64,000 nt of DNA from Pseudanabaena mucicola FACHB-723 (GTDB lineage: Bacteria; Cyanobacteriota; Cyanobacteriia; Pseudanabaenales; Pseudanabaenaceae): contig NZ_JACJQB010000001.1 in the NCBI RefSeq assembly GCF_014696385.1, forward strand, positions 186,001-250,000, in the 5' to 3' direction. The notes beneath the pieces are model-generated. The model was not told the DNA's origin. It made no database searches and was given only the letters and a program-made list of their open reading frames with translations. Position numbers and translations under genes: made by a program. Below, in pieces: positions 45,591-54,682 of this stretch (positions are counted from its first letter, which is position 1; each line of letters opens with the position of its first letter).

Positions 45591-45703
45591 GACTTGACAA
45601 TGGGTTTGACAATGATCTGGTGTCAGGAGTTGAGGGTTTGGAAATGTATTTAGGAATGTATTTAAAAACGTACCAGAATGTATATACTACAGTGCTTTAG
45701 GCT

Positions 45704-46570
45704 TTATTGTATAAATTTGCGGCGATAGCTACACACAGTATTGTGTAATAGCATCGTCACAGTCATTGGTCCCACACCACCGGGAACAGGGGTGATATGC
45801 GAAGCAACGGCACTTACACCCGCATAGTCCACATCCCCTACCAACCGAGATTTACCTGCATCATCAGTGACACGGTTAATTCCCACATCAATTACCACTG
45901 CATCAGGTTTGACCATATCGGCAGTAATCATTTCAGGTCTACCGATCGCTGCGATTAAGATGTCAGCCTTGCTTGTAATCTCTGCCAAATTTTTGGTGCG
46001 TGAATGCACAATGGTCACGGTGGCATTTTTTTCTAGCAACATGAGCGCCACAGGTTTACCGACAAGGATGCTACGACCAATCACCACCGCATTTTTGCCT
46101 GCGATGTCAATTTTGGCTTCGGCGAGTAACTCCATCACTCCTGCGGGGGTGCAACTGCGTAAGCCATCTTCGCCGCGCACCAATTTACCAAGATTATTCG
46201 GGTGTAAACCATCAGCATCTTTTTCGGGAGCTAAACGATTTAATAATGCGATCGCATCAAGATTTTCAGGTAGTGGCAATTGAATCAAAATGCCATCCAC
46301 ACGATCATCGGCATTTAGTTGATCAATAACTTGCTCTAATTCTGATTGGGTAACGCTTGCAGGAAAATGTTTGCCAAAGGAGGTAATCCCCGCCCGTAGA
46401 CAGGCTGTTTCTTTGTTTTTGACATAGGCAGCACTAGCGGGATTGTCGCCAACCATCAGCACTGCTAGCCCCGGAGGACGACCATACTTTGCTTGGAGTT
46501 GTGCGACTTCTGCTGCGATCGCACTTTGCATTTTTTTCGCGAGAGCCTTGCCATCAATAATTACTGCCAT
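45704..46570 (-). CDS. folD: Bifunctional methylenetetrahydrofolate dehydrogenase / cyclohydrolase
   Basis: A 288-residue FolD from the ATG at 46570; five more residues are possible from 46585. It has the catalytic lysine region [15 protein letters not shown], the signature [13 protein letters not shown], the NADP loop [11 protein letters not shown] and the C-terminal [16 protein letters not shown]. It interconverts one-carbon folates. The long hairpin at 46639 separates it from petD upstream. Confidence 0.94.
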   Translation of the reverse strand: MAVIIDGKALAKKMQSAIAAEVAQLQAKYGRPPGLAVLMVGDNPASAAYVKNKETACLRAGITSFGKHFPASVTQSELEQVIDQLNADDRVDGILIQLPLPENLDAIALLNRLAPEKDADGLHPNNLGKLVRGEDGLRSCTPAGVMELLAEAKIDIAGKNAVVIGRSILVGKPVALMLLEKNATVTIVHSRTKNLAEITSKADILIAAIGRPEMITADMVKPDAVVIDVGINRVTDDAGKSRLVGDVDYAGVSAVASHITPVPGGVGPMTVTMLLHNTVCSYRRKFIQ

Positions 46571-46638
46571 CGATTTCTTTTGCAATTACCCAATAAACGC
46601 TAATACTTAAATGATTGTATCGTCTGATGTCATATCCA

Positions 46639-46679
46639 AAAAAAAGAGGTGGTGTGCAAAGCACACCACCTCTTTTTTT
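46639..46679 (-). terminator. Terminator hairpin after petD
   Basis: Perfect 19-base arms (46639-46657 and 46661-46679) enclose the loop AAA. A GAGGTGGTGTGC core is flanked by A and T runs, directly after the petD stop codon. Confidence 0.85.
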
Positions 46680-46687
46680 GATAGCGC

Positions 46688-47173
46688 TTAGAACAAGCCC
46701 AAGGTCAATGACTTGTCAATTGGCAAGGCGGAGCCAATACCCAAATAGAGGGTAAAAGCAGTACCAAACAAAAATACTGCCATCGCGACGGGACGACGGA
46801 AAGGATTTTGGAACTTGTTTACATTCTCAATGAAAGGAATGAGGATCAAGCCAACGGGAATCAAACTTTGAAGCAGTACACCCAAAAGCTTGTTAGGAAC
46901 AATCCGCAAAATTTGGAATGCAGGATACAAGAACCACTCTGGCAAAATTTCCAAAGGAGTTGCAAAAGGGTTTGCAGGTTCACCAACAATAGTTGGATCA
47001 AGTACAGCCAAACCAGTAATCAAGGCGATTGTGCCAGTGATTACAACGGGGAACATGTATAGCAGGTCATTCGGCCAAGCTGGTTCGCCATAGTAGTTGT
47101 GACCCATGTTCTTTTCCAACTTTGCACGCAAAATTGGATCATTTAAATCGGGGAGCTTCTCAGTCTTTGCCAT
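46688..47173 (-). CDS. petD: Cytochrome b6-f complex subunit IV
   Basis: A 161-residue membrane protein with three helices and the highly conserved sequence [20 protein letters not shown], then [17 protein letters not shown] and [15 protein letters not shown], the PEWY motif at the quinol-oxidation site. It is part of the cytochrome b6-f complex in thylakoid membranes. It follows petB by 86 bases, the usual petBD operon. Confidence 0.97.
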   Translation of the reverse strand: MAKTEKLPDLNDPILRAKLEKNMGHNYYGEPAWPNDLLYMFPVVITGTIALITGLAVLDPTIVGEPANPFATPLEILPEWFLYPAFQILRIVPNKLLGVLLQSLIPVGLILIPFIENVNKFQNPFRRPVAMAVFLFGTAFTLYLGIGSALPIDKSLTLGLF

Positions 47174-47259
47174 GTTATTGCTCTATTTATTATTGCGTTA
47201 TGGTTTTCTAAAATTATCTAATAGGAAAATCCTAAAACTGGTGACTACGATAAGAAACC

Positions 47260-47907
47260 TTACAAAGGACCAGAAATACCTTGCTTACGAATCATCAAGA
47301 AGTGAGCAAGCATAAATACAGCAATCAACCAAGGCAATACAAAGGTGTGCAAGCTGTAGAAACGGGTAAGGGTTGCTTGGCCAACGCTTTGACCACCACG
47401 CAATAGCTCAACTAGGGTTCCACCAACGACAGGAATTGCATCGGGTACGCCAGATACGATTTTTACTGCCCAGTAGCCCACTTGATCCCAAGGTAGGGAG
47501 TAACCAGTTACGCCGAAGGTAACGGTGATCACCGCCAAAATTACGCCAGTGATCCAAGTCAATTCGCGAGGTTTTTTGAAACCACCAGTTAGATACACGC
47601 GGAAAACGTGCAAGATCATCATCAATACCATCATGCTGGCTGACCAACGGTGAACCGAGCGAATCAACCAACCGAAGTTAACATCGGTCATGATGTAGCG
47701 TACTGATTCAAAGGCTTCTGTTACGGATGGCTTGTAGTAAAAGGTCATCGCGAATCCTGTCGCGAACTGAATTAGGAAGCAAGTGAGGGTGATGCCACCT
47801 AGACAGTAAAAAATATTGACGTGAGGGGGAACGTACTTGCTAGTAACGTCCTCTGCGATCGCCCCCACTTCAAGGCGATCGTTAAACCAATCGTAAACTT
47901 TACTCAT
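47260..47907 (-). CDS. petB: Cytochrome b6
   Basis: A 215-residue protein with four membrane helices. The heme ligands His86, His100, His187 and His202 and the covalent heme cysteine Cys35 are at the canonical positions. It carries electrons across the membrane in the cytochrome b6-f complex between the photosystems. It is the first gene of the petBD operon; an upstream gap of about 450 bases contains three long hairpins. Confidence 0.98.
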   Translation of the reverse strand: MSKVYDWFNDRLEVGAIAEDVTSKYVPPHVNIFYCLGGITLTCFLIQFATGFAMTFYYKPSVTEAFESVRYIMTDVNFGWLIRSVHRWSASMMVLMMILHVFRVYLTGGFKKPRELTWITGVILAVITVTFGVTGYSLPWDQVGYWAVKIVSGVPDAIPVVGGTLVELLRGGQSVGQATLTRFYSLHTFVLPWLIAVFMLAHFLMIRKQGISGPL

Positions 47908-48063
47908 GTAATTGAAAAACCCAAGATTGCTGAACTAGTTAACAATTTTTTGATAGCTGTAACTTATTTTAATACTTATGATCAAGTGTAGGCAAACCTA
48001 AAGACGTTTTTTAACAACTTTCCCTAAGTTTATAAGTAGCTAGGCGCAATTAAATATAAAACT

Positions 48064-48106
48064 CTAAAACCTGTGGCGCACGCGCAGCGTGCGCCACAGG
48101 TTTTAG
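48064..48106. repeat. Hairpin repeat, CTAAAACC-bounded, GGCGCACGC core
   Basis: Perfect 20-base arms (48064-48083 and 48087-48106) enclose the loop GCA. The core GTGGCGCAC also occurs in the hairpin at 59414. Confidence 0.8.
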
Positions 48107-48150
48107 CTCTGGGTTTTAATTATATAGCAAAAAAATTTTGCTTAGGACAT

Positions 48151-48203
48151 AAACCCAAGAATCGAGTGGCGGCGCTACGCGCCGCCACTCGATTCTTGGG
48201 TTT
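48151..48203. repeat. Hairpin repeat, AAACCC-bounded, GTGGCGGCGC core
   Basis: Perfect 25-base arms (48151-48175 and 48179-48203) enclose the loop TAC. It is the longest perfect stem in the window. Confidence 0.8.
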
Positions 48204-48297
48204 TGATTTTTTTCACTCTAGGCTAAGTTTTGCGCCAAAAATAGCTAGTGAGAAGTGTTTCCGTGCGGCGGCAACGTGAAGTTTTTAGTTAAGACAA

Positions 48298-48354
48298 ACT
48301 CCAAAAACAGAGAGTTGCGGTGCAAAACACCGCAACTCTCTGTTTTTGGGGAGT
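48298..48354. repeat. Hairpin repeat, GAGAGTTGCGGTG core
   Basis: Arms of about 25 bases (48298-48322 and 48328-48354) enclose the loop CAAAA. One arm has two extra G bases, which give a bulge. It ends seven bases before the stop codon of the FHA-protein gene and can terminate it. Confidence 0.75.
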
Positions 48355-48361
48355 TATATGG

Positions 48362-49129
48362 CTAAGGGTTGAATTGAAATATAAAGCTAACCTTGTCACC
48401 TTTGCCAAGGGAAATACGATCGCCTGCACGCAATTTATGGCGATTACCTGCGGGAAGTGGCAAGTTGTTGATGTAAGTACCGTTAGAACTGCCTGTATCT
48501 TCAAAAAAGAATGAACCAGCTTCCACTCGAATATCGGCATGAATGCGTGAAACAATATCGGAATCGGGAAATCCAGATACATCAATATCAGGTGGAATTA
48601 CTGCATTAGGTTTGCCGATATGGACAACTGGTAAATGGGGCGGAATTTCGAGTGTTAGATTAGTTTGGACATGCAGTAAAGATGCCGAAAATTGCTGTAG
48701 TTGGGTTTTGAGTGCGGCATTGGCGGGTGCGCTTGCTTGTTCTGTCGGTGAAGGACTCTCTGTGGCAACGACAGCAATATTAGGGATTTCAGAGACAATA
48801 TTTTCCTCGAAGTCAGGAATAGAAGTATCGTCACTATTACTTTGATCAGGGAAAGAATTGGTCATAGGGCTAGTAATGGGGTGAGGGACAAGAACTTCGG
48901 TGGATGGGGCAAGGTTTGTCGAGGGAATCGGAGGAGTGATACTCGGATTAACAATAGTTGCTTCGCTGAGGTTAAACCCGCAATGTCCACAAAATTTGGC
49001 ATCTGACAATACAGACGAATGGCAATTTGGACATTGTATATGTTGCACAGTCGGTAATGGCGTAAAACAGGACTCGCAGTTTACGGCTCCAACGGGATTT
49101 GAATGGGCGCAATTAGGACAGGTGATCAT
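48362..49129 (-). CDS. FHA domain protein with two N-terminal zinc ribbons
   Basis: A 255-residue protein. Two zinc-ribbon units have cysteines at 4, 7, 18, 21 and 33, 36, 47, 50. A proline/serine-rich linker follows to about 160. The FHA domain at about 165-250 has VHIGKP, SRIHADI and DTGSSNGTYINN, the phosphothreonine-binding residues. It should read Ser/Thr kinase signals. It lies 88 bases after a VWA-protein gene on the same strand; FHA and VWA proteins often occur together. Confidence 0.85.
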   Translation of the reverse strand: MITCPNCAHSNPVGAVNCESCFTPLPTVQHIQCPNCHSSVLSDAKFCGHCGFNLSEATIVNPSITPPIPSTNLAPSTEVLVPHPITSPMTNSFPDQSNSDDTSIPDFEENIVSEIPNIAVVATESPSPTEQASAPANAALKTQLQQFSASLLHVQTNLTLEIPPHLPVVHIGKPNAVIPPDIDVSGFPDSDIVSRIHADIRVEAGSFFFEDTGSSNGTYINNLPLPAGNRHKLRAGDRISLGKGDKVSFIFQFNP

Positions 49130-49217
49130 AGGAGCGACTTAGACTAGCAGTTTATCAAATCTGACTCAGAGGTGATTCAGTGATATTTAATATCACTAAA
49201 CATGAATCTGGAAGAAA

Positions 49218-50489
49218 TCAAGAATTGTTAGGGGTTTGTAGTACAGTTTTGGAGGCAATTCGAGTTTTTTTGCGATCGGATTCGCTCAGGGTTGTACCTG
49301 TTTGCAAACGAGTGGCATTGTCTTGCAGGATTGTTGAGCCATGACGATCCCCCATTTGCAGAGCAGTTTTCGCAGCAGATTGTAACATTGTCGCAGCCCC
49401 AGCGCGATCTCCTGCTTGGAGTTTCTGTTCAGCAAGCTGTGTCTGACGATATTTAGCAAGGGCTAATAAGTGAGTCTGTACAACAGGATCGACTTGTGGT
49501 GTAAAGTCCTGTACCAGATTGGCAGTGATGGTTTCTGCGTCAGACAGGACATTGATTTGCCCAAGTGCAGGGATGTCATAGCGGACTTGGGCGGTCAAGA
49601 TTGGCAGCATGGCACTGGGGCTAGTGGCGGTAAAACCTTGGGGATTTATGTAGAGATTGCATAGAATGACTCTCTCCACATCGGTCATCAAGTCACCGAT
49701 TCGCACAATGATTGCATCGCCTTCGGCCTGATAGTTTAACTCGATCGTATCGGGGGCAACCTGTGCGATCGGCTTTAGTTCCGCTAGCCTGACATGGGGG
49801 GCAAGTTGCAAAATCAAATAGGCATTAGTTAGACCGACTGCCTGTACCCGTTTTAATAGTTTCTGAAATTCCGCGCCTGCAGCCGAGGGTGAAGGAATAT
49901 ACGCCATTGCGCCGCCACCAGCATCGGCAATTTGTTCTAGTACATCTTGATTCCAGCTATCCCCAAAGCCGAGGCTGTGCAAAGTCATGTTGTACTCCGT
50001 GGCGAGGCGCGAGAACTGAAAGCAACGGTCATTATTGCCATGCTCATTTTCGCCATCGGTCAGCAAAAAAATTTGACTAATTCTACCATCTTTGCCTTTA
50101 GAGCTTTCTTGTAAACCTAGCTTAATGCCGTCGTCAATACATGTGCCCCCAGACGCTTTTAGCGATTTAATCTTGTTTTTGATGACTTCGCTGCGATCAA
50201 TTGATTGATTTTCGACAACCACATGGGCTTTGTGATCAAAGCCAATCACACTAATCCGATCTTCGGGGTACATCTGATCGATGAGGTCACAGGCGGCTTG
50301 TTTGACTGTCTCTAGGGGTTGACCACCCATCGAGCCGCTATGGTCTAGGACTAGACAAAGATTGAGAGGGGCATTATTCCCATCAGTTGCAGTATTTGCT
50401 GACACTGCGATCGCAATTTGCCTCTGACTATTGCCTTGATTGCTATCCAGATTGCGATCGCTGAGTTTACAGGTCAAATTTATGCTCAT
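49218..50489 (-). CDS. von Willebrand factor A domain protein
   Basis: A 423-residue soluble protein. The VWA domain at about 40-215 has an intact metal site: DHSGS (Asp49, Ser51, Ser53), a conserved threonine (GGTCIDDG) and LLTDGENEHG. A beta-rich middle part and a helical C terminus (KLQAGDRAGAATMLQSAAKTALQ) follow. It resembles YfbK/TerY-like VWA proteins used in protein scaffolding. A start at 50489 is ATG. It diverges from a second VWA gene. Confidence 0.88.
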   Translation of the reverse strand: MSINLTCKLSDRNLDSNQGNSQRQIAIAVSANTATDGNNAPLNLCLVLDHSGSMGGQPLETVKQAACDLIDQMYPEDRISVIGFDHKAHVVVENQSIDRSEVIKNKIKSLKASGGTCIDDGIKLGLQESSKGKDGRISQIFLLTDGENEHGNNDRCFQFSRLATEYNMTLHSLGFGDSWNQDVLEQIADAGGGAMAYIPSPSAAGAEFQKLLKRVQAVGLTNAYLILQLAPHVRLAELKPIAQVAPDTIELNYQAEGDAIIVRIGDLMTDVERVILCNLYINPQGFTATSPSAMLPILTAQVRYDIPALGQINVLSDAETITANLVQDFTPQVDPVVQTHLLALAKYRQTQLAEQKLQAGDRAGAATMLQSAAKTALQMGDRHGSTILQDNATRLQTGTTLSESDRKKTRIASKTVLQTPNNS

Positions 50490-50578
50490 TTAAGTCACTA
50501 TCGCTAAGGTTTCATCAATTGCTTTGAAGGTGGGAGGTAGAACAAGGCCAATATCACAGTTTATCGGCAAACCGAGGG

Positions 50579-50606
50579 GTTTGATCATGTGTTCTCATGA
50601 TCAAAC
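50579..50606. promoter_or_regulatory. Palindrome between divergent VWA genes
   Basis: Perfect 11-base arms (GTTTGATCATG at 50579-50589 and its complement at 50596-50606) enclose a 6-base spacer. It lies in the 196-base gap between the two divergent genes, where an operator is expected, though a hairpin is also possible. Confidence 0.45.
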
Positions 50607-50685
50607 TAGGCAGATTTAGCGGATTAACTTTGCTAGACTTAGGTCATTCTTGAGACATACTACATAAGGAATCGGGTAAGTTTAT

Positions 50686-51576
50686 ATGCCTTACTCAGCA
50701 GAGATCAGCCGCCGTCAGCCCAGTTGTTTCTTATTTCTCATCGATCAGTCAGGATCGATGGCTGATGCTTTTGCTAGTAATAGTGCTAGTAAAGGGACAA
50801 GCAGAGGCGTTAATGAAAGTTTACACAAAACCAATGAGCCAATTCAAAAGGCAAAGGCAGTTGCCGATGCTGTCAATCGACTGCTGGATTCATTGGGGCA
50901 ACGTTGCGTTAAGGGTAATGAGATCTATGACTATTTTGATGTAGGTGTAATTGGTTATAACAGTGAAGTTGCTTCGGCACTAACGGCAATCACTGGGGAA
51001 AGTGCGATCGCACCCATTGGCAAGATTTATGAAAATCCGACTGAGTTAGAAAAACGCGCTCAAAGGCTTCCCGATGGTATGGGTGGGTTGGTTGAAGTTT
51101 ATAATGACTTTCCCATTTGGTTTAAGCCTGTTGCCAATGGTGGCACAGCTATGTGTAGTGTCTTTGCGATGGCGCGAATTTTGCTAGAGGAATGGATTGA
51201 AAAGCATCCCAATAGTTATCCACCAACGATTATTAACATTACTGATGGTGAGTCTACTGATGGCGACCCTACCGAAGAAGCAACGGCTCTCAAAAAGTTG
51301 ACTACCTCAGACGGTGCGGTGTTGCTCTACAACATTCATCTGTCCGCAGAATATACACAACCCGTATCTTTCCCAAGTACGGTGGAGGTATTAAGTGATC
51401 CCTATGCAAAGTTGATGTTTGAAATATCGAGTCCATTGCCTTACTCTGCCCAAAAAGCGGCGGAGAAGGAAGGTTACAAAATTGCCCCTGATGCTAGGGC
51501 TTTTATGTTCAATGCTGACCCTGTCAAGCTGATTCAGTTTCTCGATATCGGCACACGTACTGAAAATTTACGCTAA
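50686..51576 (+). CDS. von Willebrand factor A domain protein
   Basis: A 296-residue protein with a VWA domain over nearly all its length: LIDQSGSMADAF (Asp20, Ser22, Ser24), GGTAMCSVF (the metal-site threonine) and INITDGESTDGDP. A segment of about 30 residues after the metal site is serine-rich. It is divergent from another VWA gene and an FHA gene, so the three may form one signalling group. No enzymatic function is visible. Confidence 0.85.
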   Translation: MPYSAEISRRQPSCFLFLIDQSGSMADAFASNSASKGTSRGVNESLHKTNEPIQKAKAVADAVNRLLDSLGQRCVKGNEIYDYFDVGVIGYNSEVASALTAITGESAIAPIGKIYENPTELEKRAQRLPDGMGGLVEVYNDFPIWFKPVANGGTAMCSVFAMARILLEEWIEKHPNSYPPTIINITDGESTDGDPTEEATALKKLTTSDGAVLLYNIHLSAEYTQPVSFPSTVEVLSDPYAKLMFEISSPLPYSAQKAAEKEGYKIAPDARAFMFNADPVKLIQFLDIGTRTENLR

Positions 51577-51592
51577 CGGTAATACCTCTACT

Positions 51593-51619
51593 AAAAAGCG
51601 GCACATAGTGCCGCTTTTT
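51593..51619 (+). terminator. Rho-independent terminator, GCGGCAC core
   Basis: Twelve-base arms (51593-51604 and 51608-51619) enclose the loop ATA, 17 bases after the VWA gene. The core is the same as at 24304-24340. Confidence 0.8.
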
Positions 51620-51655
51620 TCGTTTAGCGCACAAGCAGCGTACGTCACAAGTTAC

Positions 51656-52495
51656 TTAATAGAAACTTTCGTTATTGGCAGAGACTAAAACTGCGGCAGT
51701 AATTGGGACAACTCCTACTTCATCACTATTTAATGCGATCGCAGCGGCATGGGACAAGTCTAAATTGCGATCGCCAAAATATGGTCCACGATCATTAATT
51801 CTGACGACAACTGACTTGCCATTACTTTGATTGGTCACCTTGAGGTAAGTATCAAAGGGCAAACTAGGGTGCGCGGCGGTAAAATCCTGCTGTTCAAACT
51901 GTTCCCCTGAAGCGGTTTGTCTACCTTGGAAATAGGGACCATACCAAGAGGCAATCCCATTAATCTCCTCGCCTGTGTATGCCAACCGATACATTTGTTG
52001 TTGCGCTTCGACCAAAGTTAATGGCTCAGCCCCTGTGGACACTCGCAGATTATTGATCCATTGGGTGAGATTGAGTGAAGCATTTGCCACCTCACCTTTA
52101 GCAACTTTGAACAGGATTGCATCTTTATATTTGCCAATGTATTCATTATTTATAACTATTGGCTCTAGGTAATCAGGATCAAAATCTGGAGCATTCATGA
52201 TTACTGATAACTTGGTTGCGGTAATCATGGCGTTAGGTAAATCTTTAACTACAAAAGTAGGCTGATTATTTACCATAACCATCCATTCATTCATTGAATT
52301 AGCCTTAAAATCAATGATGTGTTTAGGCTTATTTTGATTGGATAATTGTTTGTCTTTAGTCGGATTTTCTTGCTGTGCGACTAGAGCTTTAGAGATATCA
52401 AGCTGAGCAATAACTGTAGTTAAGTCTATTGGTAATGAAGCACTAGAAAGAATTGTACTGAGGGATATAACCCAGAGTACGGATGAGTTAGGCAT
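51656..52495 (-). CDS. RlpA-like double-psi beta-barrel protein
   Basis: A 279-residue secreted protein from the ATG at 52495. The N terminus (SSVLWVISLSTILSSASLP) is a signal peptide. The C-terminal RlpA domain has NGIASWYGPYFQGRQTASGE, AAHPSLPFDTYLKVTN and VRINDRGPYFGDRNLDLSHAAA. The catalytic-type aspartate (NDRGP) and histidine are present. RlpA proteins are septal lytic transglycosylases on denuded peptidoglycan. A central region of about 120 residues is unassigned; no SPOR domain is seen. Confidence 0.87.
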   Translation of the reverse strand: MPNSSVLWVISLSTILSSASLPIDLTTVIAQLDISKALVAQQENPTKDKQLSNQNKPKHIIDFKANSMNEWMVMVNNQPTFVVKDLPNAMITATKLSVIMNAPDFDPDYLEPIVINNEYIGKYKDAILFKVAKGEVANASLNLTQWINNLRVSTGAEPLTLVEAQQQMYRLAYTGEEINGIASWYGPYFQGRQTASGEQFEQQDFTAAHPSLPFDTYLKVTNQSNGKSVVVRINDRGPYFGDRNLDLSHAAAIALNSDEVGVVPITAAVLVSANNESFY

Positions 52496-52955
52496 ATATT
52501 TTCGTTGATTTAATAATATAGATGCTTGTAGTTTTAGTATTTGCAAATAGGCTTTTCCGAAAGACCATTGATTGCAAATTCATAAAAAAGAACTTTATTT
52601 AAATGGTGAATCAATTTTTAAGCATGTATAGCTTGGATATGGGGTGAATACACTTAAAAACAACAACCGCTCTTTAACCTACGATATTAGTGGGGATCAT
52701 AAATCATCCTTGAGAAGTAGATAGAATGAACTACATCTAATCCGCTTCAATCATATATCTGTTAATTTGCTGATTATTGGATTTGGATTTGAGTTGGTGT
52801 GATCCCCGCATAAATTTGCGATCGCAAGTTGCAATCTATATCTATTAATTGTTTGACGCATTCATCGTCTTCAAGAAATATGCGCTTAAAAAAGCGAGTT
52901 TACCGAAAAAATCGGACTCGTTATCCAAACATTAAGTTATGCAAAAATGTATTAA
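52496..52955. other. Intergenic region
   Basis: About 460 bases without a supported gene. It should include the RlpA promoter on the minus strand. A weak inverted pair, CGAGTTTACCG and CGGACTCG, lies near 52895-52920, possibly a terminator for neither gene. No tRNA or known RNA pattern is visible. Confidence 0.4.
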
Positions 52956-53579
52956 TTAGTCAGACAAAAGCAGCAAAAACATGATTCCAGTTAACAATCC
53001 GTAAACTGCACCGATGGTTAGGGTTAAAAAATAGCCGAGATCCCTAATCAATAGTCTGCCGAGCATGACACTGGCATACCAACTCACGGTAGTAGCGAGG
53101 ATCCACCATTCGGCGTGGTTAAATCTTTTCTTGAGTAGAAACCACTGTGCTAAGCCTGTAGACATGCCTCGTAAACAGGCATATATCGCCACCAGATCAA
53201 TAGCATCGCCATAGGTTATGGCTAGCTGAAAACTTGCCATCATACTGATCCGTCCCCCCACAGTGCCACCGATCAACGTTGCCCATAGCCATCCCATCCC
53301 ATCGAGTTGTTTTCTGAGCTGTTTTCTGATCACGAGCCACTGTGCCATCCCCATTGTCATACTCATCACGGCAAAACTGCTCCATACCCCCAGATCACCT
53401 GCAATGTAATCGGTGACAAAGCCACTAATAAAGCCACCGATGGAATAACTGAGTGCCGTAGCAACGATCCAAAGCGGCATAAATTGCCAAAGCCACTTTT
53501 TTACGGTTTTTTTTACGGTTATCGCTTTTGACCTAAACTTATTTGACAAAGGTTTGCGCCTGATATTTGAGCCTAACAA
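52956..53579 (-). CDS. Polytopic membrane protein of unknown function
   Basis: A hydrophobic protein of up to 207 residues with five or six predicted membrane helices and a basic N terminus. The tryptophan-rich motif MAQWLVIRKQLRKQ recurs as LAQWFLLKKRFNHAEWW, which suggests an internal duplication. The longest frame starts at a TTG (53579), directly against the ATG of the divergent gene; the ATG at 53480 gives 174 residues and is a more plausible alternative. No family can be named. Confidence 0.7.
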   Translation of the reverse strand: MLGSNIRRKPLSNKFRSKAITVKKTVKKWLWQFMPLWIVATALSYSIGGFISGFVTDYIAGDLGVWSSFAVMSMTMGMAQWLVIRKQLRKQLDGMGWLWATLIGGTVGGRISMMASFQLAITYGDAIDLVAIYACLRGMSTGLAQWFLLKKRFNHAEWWILATTVSWYASVMLGRLLIRDLGYFLTLTIGAVYGLLTGIMFLLLLSD

Positions 53580-54587
53580 ATGAGAAGACTATACTTTTTG
53601 CTGCCGGGAACTACAAATAAATTTGCCTGTGGGGGCTTGTGGGCAGAAATAAAAACTATGGAACTAGCAAAAACTGTTGTCTCTGCGGAAATAGTGACCT
53701 ATCGGCAACGAGAAAAAAATCATCTGTGGCTCAAGGATCTATTGCAAGCTGAGGATGCTGCACAGCAATTGCAGGATGTAATTTTTGTGGTTAGTTGGGG
53801 TTTTGATGTGCCAAAACTTGTTCCCAAACTAAAAAGGTTTAATGTGATTTACCATGCCCATAGCGCCGAATATGGGTTTCGGTTACCTGCCAGTGTGCCA
53901 ATTATTACGGTTAGCCGCAACACCATGGGCTACTGGGGACAGCGTTCCCCCCATTCTTTGATTTACTATCTCCCCAATGAAATTTCTGGTAAATTTCATA
54001 ATCAACATCGCGATCGCAATATTGATGTATTGGTGCAAGCAAGAAAATCTTCGCACTATTTGATGCAGCAATTAATTCCTGCCTTGCAAAAACAATGTCG
54101 CGTGGAAGTAGTCGATCGCTATGTCGATGATTTAGAAACTTTATTTAATTCGGCAAAGGTTTATTTGTACGAATCGGCGGAATATTGGGCAGTGCAGGGA
54201 GTGACCGAAGGGTTTGGGCTGCAACCGATGGAGGCACTTGCCTGCGGTTGTCAAGTGTTTTCGAGTGTTAATCATGGCCTGTCGGACTATCTCGATCCTG
54301 CCTTTAACTGTTACAAAATTGCAGGTTACTCCCAAGGGTTTGATACGCAAAGGATCTTACAAGCACTGCATAGCTCTCAAAAACTGACCTTATCAACTAA
54401 TGTATTGGATGAATATCGTGCTGAAAATATCATTGCGCGACTGCAAGTAATTTTGGAAGAACTAAATGAGTTTTTTGATTACAAGCAAATCTATCGAGGG
54501 GATATTGCGGACTTGAGCTATTGGCAAATTATGAAATTGCGATCGCAAAGAATATTTGCCAAAGCTCGACAGAAGTTTAAAGCTTAG
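53580..54587 (+). CDS. Glycosyltransferase (GT-B, GT4-like)
   Basis: A 335-residue protein. The C-terminal half has VTEGFGLQPMEALACGCQVFSS, the E-x7-E nucleotide-sugar motif of GT4 enzymes, after a Rossmann-like N terminus (FACGGLWAEIKTMELAK). It transfers a sugar to an unknown acceptor. Its ATG abuts the longest possible start of the divergent membrane-protein gene, so the promoter must lie inside that gene or its start is shorter. Confidence 0.8.
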   Translation: MRRLYFLLPGTTNKFACGGLWAEIKTMELAKTVVSAEIVTYRQREKNHLWLKDLLQAEDAAQQLQDVIFVVSWGFDVPKLVPKLKRFNVIYHAHSAEYGFRLPASVPIITVSRNTMGYWGQRSPHSLIYYLPNEISGKFHNQHRDRNIDVLVQARKSSHYLMQQLIPALQKQCRVEVVDRYVDDLETLFNSAKVYLYESAEYWAVQGVTEGFGLQPMEALACGCQVFSSVNHGLSDYLDPAFNCYKIAGYSQGFDTQRILQALHSSQKLTLSTNVLDEYRAENIIARLQVILEELNEFFDYKQIYRGDIADLSYWQIMKLRSQRIFAKARQKFKA

Positions 54588-54682
54588 AAAAGCTTGATAT
54601 TAGATCGGTGCTGTAAAATTTGGGAGGGGGAGTAAAAACTTTGAGGTGTAGGCAAAATAATACCCACCTAAAAATCTAAATC

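Larger units (their letters stand above)
47908..48361. other. Intergenic cluster of three long hairpins
   Basis: No gene is visible. The first 150 bases are A/T-rich and should contain the petB promoter on the minus strand. The rest is filled by three separate hairpin repeats (48064-48106, 48151-48203, 48298-48354). Confidence 0.7.
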
